Below, one piece after another: positions 1-6,784 of a DNA stretch of 37,653 bases. Every line of letters starts with the position of its first letter. The stretch's first letter is position 1. The stretch comes from Acidobacteriota bacterium (GTDB taxonomy: Bacteria > Acidobacteriota > Terriglobia > Terriglobales > Acidobacteriaceae). The stretch lies in NCBI GenBank assembly GCA_003225465.1, contig QIAH01000349.1, positions 1 to 37,653 on the forward strand, read 5' to 3'. The notes beneath the pieces were generated by a model, which was not told the DNA's origin, ran no database searches, and saw only the letters and a list, made by a program, of their open reading frames with translations. Both the position numbers and the translations under genes were made by a program.

Positions 1-100
1 AGTATGTGTGTAGCGGTTGATGGCCATTGACCGGCAGAGGATCGATCGGTGCCAAGGCTTCGAAATCATCAGAGTTGTTTCGCGTTGGCTGCAATGCCAT
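1..100 (-). CDS. Partial hypothetical protein (N-terminus only)
   Basis: An open frame reads leftwards from an ATG at 98-100 to the window edge without a stop (33 codons). It begins MALQPTRNNSDDFEALAPID and is hydrophilic, with no signal peptide or membrane segment visible. A Shine-Dalgarno-like GAGG lies about 8 nt upstream of the ATG on the minus strand, which is the main reason for calling it. The gene is divergent from the RpiR-type regulator at 587 and shares a roughly 490-bp intergenic region with it. I do not recognise the family, and most of the protein lies outside the window. It could be a chance open frame, since 100 bp is short. Confidence 0.45.
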   Translation of the reverse strand, partial: MALQPTRNNSDDFEALAPIDPLPVNGHQPLHTY

Positions 101-262
101 CAGTTAACCTCAGGGCCCCCTCTTTTGTCTGTTCGGTGAATCGATGTTGTGGAAGAGCATGCAAATTCTAACATTCCCTCGAAGTTTTCCCCATATCGGT
201 TTTTGGTACCTCAGAGCCCCGTTTGCACCTTAGGAGGGGCGTTCAGCAACGGGATCCAACGC

Positions 263-285
263 TTGACAATGAAGAACTCTGTCAA
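263..285. promoter_or_regulatory. Candidate operator, inverted repeat copy 1
   Basis: A perfect 6-bp inverted repeat, TTGACA-N11-TGTCAA. It shares the flanking C on both sides and the GAACTC just before the right arm with the second copy at 376-398. It has no properly spaced -10 element on either strand, so the TTGACA is unlikely to be a -35 box. It probably binds a dimeric regulator, plausibly the RpiR-type protein encoded just downstream; this is inference. Confidence 0.45.
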
Positions 286-375
286 CGGGGTAAATCCTTT
301 AAGTGGACAAACCTAGTAAAACTAGTCAAAAAAACATGACAACATGCTGTTCATGACATCCTCAAAATCTCGGGC

Positions 376-398
376 TTGACACGCTTGGAACTCGTCAA
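376..398. promoter_or_regulatory. Candidate operator, inverted repeat copy 2
   Basis: TTGACA-N11-CGTCAA, the same 23-bp length as the element at 263-285, with 5-bp arms TTGAC/GTCAA perfect and the outermost-in sixth pair imperfect. GAACTC precedes the right arm as in copy 1. The two sites are 113 bp apart start to start, a spacing that would suit looping or cooperative binding. Function is inferred from repetition and position only. Confidence 0.42.
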
Positions 399-586
399 CC
401 TGTGGGGCGGAGGAGCGATGACGCCAACAGCGGGATCCGTTGAAGAACCGCTGACCCAATCGTCGTGCATCTAATAATGCATACAATTGACCACATGCAA
501 CAACTGGTGTAAATCTAAAAGGTTGCTTCGCAAGAAATTGAACTTTCCCTGCTCGGTTAGGGATTTGGAATCATGGAGGGCCTGAA

Positions 587-1576
587 ATGAGAGCTGGGCA
601 GCGAGCGGACGGCCAAAATGTTGCTATGGGCGCTAGCCCAAAGTCGAGAGATGGCATCTCTCCCGCCGGCGCGCCCTGGACAACGACCTTGGAGGCCCGG
701 GTTGCACAGGCGCAACCGAATCTTAGCGCCAGCCGGAAACGCCTCATCCGCGAGATATTAGACCATCCAGAAGACACGTACTTTTTGTCCTCTCGTGCCT
801 TGGCCAAACACTATGACGTGAACACGGCCACGATCGTGCGAACCGTCCAGGCTCTCGGCTACGAGCGCTTCGCCGATTTCACTGCCGATCTCCGCTCCCA
901 TTTCGTGACTCACATCACGCCCTATGCGGTCATGAAGTCGACCGCCCGGGAAAAGCGCAGCATCGCCGACCATATTAACCACAGCCTGGAAATGGATGAG
1001 CGCAATTTGCATGCCTTGCATTCGAGCCTGGATGTGGCACGCGTAACCGAACTGGCGAGACGAGTTCATCGTGCCCACCGAATCGTTGTCATTGGAATTG
1101 ATTTTGCCGCATCACTTTCTCACATGCTGGCCTATGCATTAGTTTCGATCGGCCTGGATGCAGAGGCTCCGGTCGGCTCGGCTGGCAATCTGCAACAAAA
1201 GATATTCCTGCTGGGGCCGAAAGATTTGCTGATCGCGATCAGTTTCGGGCGCTGCCTGCAGGATACGGTTGACGCGGTTCTGGTGGCTCACAAAAATGGC
1301 GTGCCAACGTTTGGCATCACCGATAGTGACAAGACCCCGATCGCCCGATTCTGCGATTCCTTCTGGATCACCTCCATTGCGAATCCTTCGTTTCACGGGT
1401 CATACGTGGCTCCGCTTGCGGCCATGAATGCGCTCCTGATCGCCTGCGCTCAAATCAAACCGCAACAATCTCTAGCAGTGTTGCGGCGCAAGGAACAGGA
1501 GTTCCGATCCCGGTGGTACTCTCCCAGGACTCCGGCAGAGGAACAGGCGGGGAATGGGCAGCGCAAGAAGGGCTGA
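587..1576 (+). CDS. MurR/RpiR-family transcriptional regulator (HTH-SIS)
   Basis: A 329-residue cytoplasmic regulator. Residues about 45-125 form the RpiR-type helix-turn-helix domain, with the recognition region around 68-95 (SSRALAKHYDVNTATIVR). Residues about 150-290 form a SIS domain (VVIGIDFAASLSHML, LLIAISFGRCLQDTV), which in this family binds phosphosugars such as MurNAc-6-phosphate. The first 40 residues are an unconserved extension. The start is chosen for the GGAGGG box 6 nt upstream; an internal ATG at 626 is the alternative. The gene is tail-to-tail with the DD-carboxypeptidase/D-aminoacylase fusion, only 49 bp apart. Because MurR-type regulators control cell-wall sugar recycling in other bacteria, it is a sensible candidate regulator of the adjacent D-amino-acid operon, but no direct evidence of its target is visible. 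Confidence 0.9.
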   Translation: MRAGQRADGQNVAMGASPKSRDGISPAGAPWTTTLEARVAQAQPNLSASRKRLIREILDHPEDTYFLSSRALAKHYDVNTATIVRTVQALGYERFADFTADLRSHFVTHITPYAVMKSTAREKRSIADHINHSLEMDERNLHALHSSLDVARVTELARRVHRAHRIVVIGIDFAASLSHMLAYALVSIGLDAEAPVGSAGNLQQKIFLLGPKDLLIAISFGRCLQDTVDAVLVAHKNGVPTFGITDSDKTPIARFCDSFWITSIANPSFHGSYVAPLAAMNALLIACAQIKPQQSLAVLRRKEQEFRSRWYSPRTPAEEQAGNGQRKKG

Positions 1577-1625
1577 CTCGTCCTTCTCGTCCTTTTCAAA
1601 GACAAATTCAATTCTGCGAAGACCC

Positions 1626-4600
1626 TCAATGGCGATTTTTCGAGCCTGGACCACGAAGAACCTGGCCTGCTGCGACGCCGGTCAAGCGTCCGTTGTCGAA
1701 TTCGAGTTGACCATTCACAAAAACATACTTCACGCCCTCTGAGAGCTGGGCAGGATCCTCGTAAGTCGCCCGGTCCTGAATGGTTGCGGGATCAAATACG
1801 GTGATGTCGGCGAAATATCCTTCTTTCAGCAATCCTCGGTCACGCAGGCGTTCGCGCTGGGCGGGCAGGGAAGTCACTTTTCGAACGCCCTGTTCGAGCG
1901 ACAGCAAATGCAGATCGCGAACGTAGTGACCGAGAAAGCGAGGCATCGAACCGTAGGCGCGAGGATGGTTGTGAGGCTCGAATAAAAGCCCATCGAGCGA
2001 TACTTCATTGGCGTCGAGGCCAATGCTCGTCCAAGGCTGCTTCAATCCGTACTGCAGGTCGTTTTCGCCGGCGATGAAGTAAATTGCGCCCGTTTGAGCA
2101 TCGTCGGCGATCACCAGATCTATCAAGGCATCCACGGGATCTTTCTTTTCGTCTGCTGCAATCTGTGCGACGGTCTTGCCGTCATACTTCTTGAGCTGAG
2201 TCTTTTGAATTCCGGCGACTAGAACTCCGCTGCCGCCACCGCTATCCAGGAACAGATTTTCCCAGTCAGTATGCTCTGTTTTCAACTCTTGCTTGATTCT
2301 GGTGCGAGTGGACGGATCGTGCAGCCTTTCGAGAAGCTTCTTTTGCCCGCCATCAGCAACCCACGGTGGAAGGCTGGATGCCAGCGCAGTGCCGCCCGCC
2401 ACATACGGATACATGTCTGCGGAAACGTCCTGGCCGCCATCGCGCGCCGCCTGGATTTTGGCCACAATCTTCGGCATCGATCCCCAGCGACTCTTTCCGA
2501 TCACTTTCAAGTGAAATATCTCTACGGGCACATGTGCCTCGCGGCCGATATGGAGAGCCTCTTCGATGGCACTTTCCTCAGAGCGCCCTTCGCTGCGCAT
2601 GTGGGTGGCATAAATACCGCCGTATTGCCCAACGACCTTCGCTAATTCAACCAGTTCATCTGTTTTGGCATAGTGGCCCGGAGGATAGATGAGAGCTGTC
2701 GAAATTCCGAAGGCGCCCTGCTGCATCGCTTCCCCAACCATGTCCTTCATCTTCTCGAGTTCTTCCGGAGAAGGGGTCCGATTCGCATCGCCCAAGACTG
2801 CTTCACGAATTTGGGCCGCACCTACGTAGGTGCCGATGTTCAGCGGCGTGCCCGATTTCTGAAGCCGGTTGAAGTAGCCGTCGAGACTGGTCCAGTCCAC
2901 GGTCAAGTGGTATTGAGTGAGTGTGGGTGCGAGACTCGCCAGTGTGGTGTCATTTTGCGGCGCAATCGATGCGCCTTCGCCTGTGATCTCAGTGGTGATG
3001 CCTTGGGACAACTTACTGAGCGACCGGTTGTCGATCAACAGCGCCATTTCGGACTGCCCCAGCATGTCAATAAAACCCGGGGAGACGACCAGACCAGAAG
3101 CATCAATCGTGCGTTTCGCGGTGGCAGCACCCAAATTTCCGATTGCCGCAATCCGCTCACCTTCAATCGCGATGTCACCCGAAATCCAGGGATTCCCCGA
3201 GCCATCGATGATTCGCCCATTGCGAATGATTACGTCATACGAGGCGTTAGTAGAATTCGCAGGAGGCCCCAATGGGGCGCTATAGGCTGCACTCGCAATC
3301 TCGCCCAAAGCTTCGCCCGCCACTCTCTGCACCGCTTCAGGATCGTCCTTGGAAACCGAAACCATGTTGACGTAGAGCGCGAAGCCGAGATGCTCTCCCT
3401 TGGCGGTTTCCAGGTACCCTGCAAGGCCCTTACCCGTAATCATGAGGTTGTTGTTCAAGGAGTCGCCGACATCATAGGTTCCGGTTTTCGCGAATACATG
3501 TCCGGCTGCGGGAGAATTCACCTGGATCTTATAGAGCGTTCCATCACGGCCCATGATCGGCAACCCTCGCCGAAAATCCGCGAAGTCTTTCTGCTTCGAC
3601 ATGAAAAGCAGGTAACGAACCATGAAGTCCGGTGTGAAGAAGGCGTTGCCGCCGGCGCCATCGCTTTGCGAGGCTGCGGTTAAATCCAATCCCGCCTTCT
3701 TTAAAAACTCATTCTCGAGGTCAAAGCCCGCTTGGTCGACGTCTTTACTTTTGTGGGCAAGAAGCGCGCCGAGCAAGTACGGAGTTGTGCTGGCGTGCAG
3801 ATTCTGACTGAGCTTGAGCGTGATCTTGACGTCTTCCTTCAGCGGAGGCGATACATGTTCGGCGACCACGTTCTCCGGGCGATAGCTTGCAGCCAGCGCC
3901 TTGAAATCCTGAGGTGGTGTTTTGCGGTCAGAAGAAATCTCGACGCCATTCGAGCGCAGCGCTTCCCCAAAAACGATTGCTGCGAAACGGCTGGGTTCCG
4001 GGACGCGGTACGCCATCATTCCGAACGGCTTGCCGAGCGGGATGCTGCCGGTAACGGTTACGGCATGAGTCCCGTCGGGATTGGTTTTGTCCTCCGTGTA
4101 ATCGATGGTTGGTTTCGAATCTGCTTTGCCCGTGACAGCCTTGTTTGTGATCTGGATATAGCCAGTTTTCGGAGAGATCTCCAGATTGACCGGCGCGCCT
4201 TCACTCGCCCCCGGGCTCGCGATCACGTCAATCACATTGTCATTCACGACCATGGGAGAGATCACGACTCCCGTGCCCAACTCGGCAGTGCCTTCCGGAA
4301 AAAGGCTCGTATCCACAAGCAAACGTCCGGTCACTCGCTTAATACCCTTGCTCGTCACCTGTTGAGCCAATTCTTTGATCACCCGCAGCGGATCTCCTCC
4401 CACGCCTTTGCTGTCGGGTCCGCCATAGGAGTGGTCCATGTTTTCGTAGGCGAGGGTGCCATCGGATTGAATTCTTCCTGACAAATTCAGATCACCGCTG
4501 CCAACCAGCACCAGGTCGCCTTCCACGACACCTTTCTTGTTCACCGGGCCAGTGCGATAGACATAAGTATGAGATCGGTAATCACCTCCCAATAGCTCAA

Positions 4601-4883
4601 GCGCGGTGCCTTCGGTGACCAGCTTTGTGGTCGACCCAGGAACTATGAGTTTGCCCGCATTACGCTCATAGATAACTTTTCCCGAATCGATCGAGTAAAA
4701 CTCGATTCCGAAAGTCGAGTGCGCAAATTCCGGGCGATCCATAATTCGCTGAATCTGAGCGTCGAGGCCGAACTGGCCGGTCTCAGCCGGAGTCGACTGC
4801 GAAGCCAAGCCTGTAGTCGCAATCACCACCAGCAACAGTGCTCGTGCACCACATGCTGCCGAATGGCGCCCTATATTCAACAT
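1626..4883 (-). CDS. Fusion of PBP4-type D-Ala-D-Ala carboxypeptidase and N-acyl-D-amino-acid deacylase
   Basis: A 1085-residue exported protein with two enzymes in one frame. After a signal sequence (about 1-28), residues 35-535 resemble peptidase S13 (DacB/PBP4). SxxK is at S84-K87 (VPGSTTKL) and KTG at 466-468 (FAKTGTY). The usual DGSGLSxxN stretch is reduced to DGAGGN at 408-413, so the SxN serine seems absent. A short linker (about 536-548) leads to residues 549-1085, an amidohydrolase of the D-aminoacylase family. It has THMRSEG (H761), EIFHLKVIG (H791), a late metal-site-like GLDANE (D957) and the C-terminal FADITVFD strand. The usual FIDxHxH metal motif reads FIDMLGQSE at 604-612. Each half is near normal family length, so this is a genuine fusion, not a remnant. 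AAGGAG lies 5 nt before the ATG. It is the last gene of the operon, 11 nt after the racemase. It likely releases D-amino acids from wall peptides in the periplasm. Confidence 0.88.
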   Translation of the reverse strand: MLNIGRHSAACGARALLLVVIATTGLASQSTPAETGQFGLDAQIQRIMDRPEFAHSTFGIEFYSIDSGKVIYERNAGKLIVPGSTTKLVTEGTALELLGGDYRSHTYVYRTGPVNKKGVVEGDLVLVGSGDLNLSGRIQSDGTLAYENMDHSYGGPDSKGVGGDPLRVIKELAQQVTSKGIKRVTGRLLVDTSLFPEGTAELGTGVVISPMVVNDNVIDVIASPGASEGAPVNLEISPKTGYIQITNKAVTGKADSKPTIDYTEDKTNPDGTHAVTVTGSIPLGKPFGMMAYRVPEPSRFAAIVFGEALRSNGVEISSDRKTPPQDFKALAASYRPENVVAEHVSPPLKEDVKITLKLSQNLHASTTPYLLGALLAHKSKDVDQAGFDLENEFLKKAGLDLTAASQSDGAGGNAFFTPDFMVRYLLFMSKQKDFADFRRGLPIMGRDGTLYKIQVNSPAAGHVFAKTGTYDVGDSLNNNLMITGKGLAGYLETAKGEHLGFALYVNMVSVSKDDPEAVQRVAGEALGEIASAAYSAPLGPPANSTNASYDVIIRNGRIIDGSGNPWISGDIAIEGERIAAIGNLGAATAKRTIDASGLVVSPGFIDMLGQSEMALLIDNRSLSKLSQGITTEITGEGASIAPQNDTTLASLAPTLTQYHLTVDWTSLDGYFNRLQKSGTPLNIGTYVGAAQIREAVLGDANRTPSPEELEKMKDMVGEAMQQGAFGISTALIYPPGHYAKTDELVELAKVVGQYGGIYATHMRSEGRSEESAIEEALHIGREAHVPVEIFHLKVIGKSRWGSMPKIVAKIQAARDGGQDVSADMYPYVAGGTALASSLPPWVADGGQKKLLERLHDPSTRTRIKQELKTEHTDWENLFLDSGGGSGVLVAGIQKTQLKKYDGKTVAQIAADEKKDPVDALIDLVIADDAQTGAIYFIAGENDLQYGLKQPWTSIGLDANEVSLDGLLFEPHNHPRAYGSMPRFLGHYVRDLHLLSLEQGVRKVTSLPAQRERLRDRGLLKEGYFADITVFDPATIQDRATYEDPAQLSEGVKYVFVNGQLEFDNGRLTGVAAGQVLRGPGSKNRH

Positions 4884-4894
4884 TCATGCTCCTT

Positions 4895-6025
4895 CTACGC
4901 GCTCACCACTGCGCGCGTGGCCGTCCAGGTTCGGGACCGGCATGTCAAGCGTTCGATGAAGTTACGCTTCACTCGGAAACCCAGCCCCGGCGTTTGGGGA
5001 ACGCGAATGGTTCCGCTGCGAGATACTTCCACCTCGGGCTCGATGACATCTTCTGCCCAATATCGCTGGCTGGCCGAGACGTCTCCGGGCAGAGTGAAAC
5101 CCGGCTGCGTCGACATGGCGATGTTATGAGCCCGGCCAATGCCCGATTCGAGCATGCCTCCGCACCATACCGGTATCCCGTGCTCACGGCAGACATCATG
5201 GACCTGCCGGGCGCTGGTATGCCCGCCCACACGCCCTAGCTTGATGTTGATAATCCGGCAGGCCGCCAGTTCGATTGCCGTCTGTGCATGCCGCGCATTG
5301 GTGATGCATTCATCCAGACAAATGGGGGTGTTGATCAGCGCCTGCAATTTTGCGTGGCTATGGATCTCGTCCCATTGCAGAGGTTGCTCAATCATCAGGA
5401 GGCGAAATTCATCCAGCTTTCTTAGATGAGGGGCGTCCTTGAGTTCGTAGGCGGAGTTGGCGTCAACCGAGAGCAGGATTTCAGGGAACTCCTTCCGGAC
5501 CGCGGCGACGAAAGCCACGTCCTTTCCCGGCTTGACCTTCAGCTTAATTCGCTGATACCCACTCTCCAGCTCTTCGCGTACTTTGACGACAAGGTGCTGC
5601 GGGGTTTCGCGAATCCCCAACGAGACGCCGCAGACGATTTCCTGGCGTGATCCTCTCAGGAGAGTATGTAAAGGCACACCCTTCTGCTGCGCTTCCGCAT
5701 CCCACAAGGCATTTTCCACGCCGGCTTTGGCCATTTCGTGCCCGCGGAATCCTGCCAGCAGTGCAGGCAGCTCCGTTGCGGTTGAAACTTCCTTTCCGAT
5801 CAGCACCGGCGCGATGTAGTCGCTAATGACGTGCCAGGCCGTGTCGGTCGTCTCCGAGTTGAACAGCGGGCTTTCCAGGCTGGTGATCTCTCCCCATCCG
5901 CTTACTCCATCGGCTGCCAGTTCGACCAGCAGGATTCTGCGTTCTTGCGTGACTCCAAAGCTGGTCTCAAACGGTGTCTTGAGACGCATGCGAAGTTCTC
6001 GCAGCGTAATCATCTCGATTTTCAT
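4895..6025 (-). CDS. N-succinylamino-acid racemase / o-succinylbenzoate synthase-like enolase-superfamily enzyme
   Basis: A 376-residue cytoplasmic enzyme of the muconate-lactonising subgroup of the enolase superfamily. The full catalytic set is visible: KxK at 161-163 (RIKLKVKPG), metal ligands D188 (SVDAN), E213 (MIEQP) and D238 (CLDEC), and the general base K262 (NIKLGRVGG). The C-terminal GGMLESGIGRAHN at 289-301 is characteristic of the NSAR/OSBS family and argues against a dipeptide epimerase. No menaquinone genes are nearby, so racemisation of N-acylamino acids is favoured over MenC function. Start: ATG at 6025 with GGAG 5 nt upstream; an in-frame upstream codon at 6058 lacks this. The gene overlaps the end of the GNAT gene by 59 bp, which implies translational coupling. 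Predicted role: interconvert N-succinyl-D- and N-succinyl-L-amino acids. Confidence 0.9.
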   Translation of the reverse strand: MKIEMITLRELRMRLKTPFETSFGVTQERRILLVELAADGVSGWGEITSLESPLFNSETTDTAWHVISDYIAPVLIGKEVSTATELPALLAGFRGHEMAKAGVENALWDAEAQQKGVPLHTLLRGSRQEIVCGVSLGIRETPQHLVVKVREELESGYQRIKLKVKPGKDVAFVAAVRKEFPEILLSVDANSAYELKDAPHLRKLDEFRLLMIEQPLQWDEIHSHAKLQALINTPICLDECITNARHAQTAIELAACRIINIKLGRVGGHTSARQVHDVCREHGIPVWCGGMLESGIGRAHNIAMSTQPGFTLPGDVSASQRYWAEDVIEPEVEVSRSGTIRVPQTPGLGFRVKRNFIERLTCRSRTWTATRAVVSA

Positions 6026-6761
6026 AAGGCTCCAGAATGTAGGTGGCGTAATCCGCATCTAATTCGAATGCTGTTGCCGCGAAGGAGCTGTTGAACAGCA
6101 GCTCAAGCTCAAGACGAAGTCGGACTTGGATTTGGCGTGCAGTCCCCGGCTCGGTCTTGCAGATTTCGCGAATGCGCCGAGGCAGACGAATGGTGCGCAC
6201 ATCCGGTGTTGACCGTGGTGGCCGCCCTTCCAGGATCTGTTGAACGCGAGATTTCCGAATCCACCACTCGGCCACCAGGCGGTCCGTCGGCAGGCCTGCA
6301 TCCAGTTGACTGGTTGTGTTTCCGTAAACGTTCGGCAGGTATTCGCGCACAATTGCGCCTAGATGGGTGATGTTGAAATTCGCGTTTCCCAACTGAAGAG
6401 GGTCGAAGGTCCACTCGACGAGATCGAAGCCCCGTTCGAGCGCGTCTTCTCGTTGTGCCAACTTCAGCTTCTTGCCAATACCTTGACCTTGGTACTCAGG
6501 CAGGACTGCCGTCATGTGAGAGTGCAAGTAGATACGCCCTTCATGAACGCCCGGAAATGCCAGAAGAAATCCAACTATTTTGTCTTGTTCGAAGGCGCCC
6601 AGCACCTGGCCGCCAGTTCGATGAGCAACCACGAACATGTGATGAGGCACGACCTCTAGTTCCGAACTCCTCCAAACACGTTGTTGCAGGTCCATGCAGA
6701 CGCGTGCTTCGTCATCAGTCATCAACCTGCGGATTGTGATTTGTTCCGGATGCGAGTTCAT
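5967..6761 (-). CDS. GNAT-family acyltransferase, putative D-amino-acid N-succinyltransferase
   Basis: A 264-residue cytoplasmic protein. The acyl-CoA-binding motif A is QGQGIGKKLK at 91-100, after strand YLHSHMTAVLPEY. The segment EWTFDPLQLGNANFN (116-130) followed by LGAIVREYLPNVYG and LPTDRL is characteristic of the GNAT subfamily found beside NSAR-type racemases. In Geobacillus such a partner transfers succinyl from succinyl-CoA to D-amino acids, and the racemase and an L-desuccinylase then yield the L-form; here that assignment is by family and context. The gene begins 24 nt after the permease and overlaps the racemase start by 59 bp. No strong ribosome binding site is seen before the ATG at 6761, so coupling to the permease is likely. 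The C-terminal 60 residues are less conserved-looking and include the overlap. Confidence 0.85.
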   Translation of the reverse strand: MNSHPEQITIRRLMTDDEARVCMDLQQRVWRSSELEVVPHHMFVVAHRTGGQVLGAFEQDKIVGFLLAFPGVHEGRIYLHSHMTAVLPEYQGQGIGKKLKLAQREDALERGFDLVEWTFDPLQLGNANFNITHLGAIVREYLPNVYGNTTSQLDAGLPTDRLVAEWWIRKSRVQQILEGRPPRSTPDVRTIRLPRRIREICKTEPGTARQIQVRLRLELELLFNSSFAATAFELDADYATYILEPYENRDDYAARTSHASQDTV

Positions 6762-6784
6762 ACGGCAATCAATGTGGGGGCATT

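Larger units (their letters stand above)
101..586. promoter_or_regulatory. Intergenic control region upstream of the RpiR-type regulator
   Basis: No gene is supported here. The stretch is rich in symmetrical elements: two related inverted repeats at 263-285 and 376-398, a 13-bp palindrome at 313-325 (CTAGT-AAA-ACTAG), and CATGA/TCATG arms at 335-339 and 351-355 that are also part of a CATGACA direct repeat (335-341, 352-358). A possible sigma-70 promoter for the regulator is TTGACC (487-492), 17 nt, TAAATC (510-515). A GGAGGG ribosome binding site at 575-580 lies 6 nt before the ATG at 587. Confidence 0.5.

Noticed and set aside
263-292. TTGACA at 263 as a sigma-70 -35 box
   Set aside because: No acceptable -10 element at 16-18 nt on either strand; repetition of the full 23-bp element at 376 fits an operator better.
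2673-3683. A 336-codon plus-strand open frame opposite the fusion gene
   Set aside because: It is antisense to a well-supported two-domain enzyme, has no ribosome binding site and an arginine/histidine-rich composition typical of a shadow frame in GC-rich DNA.
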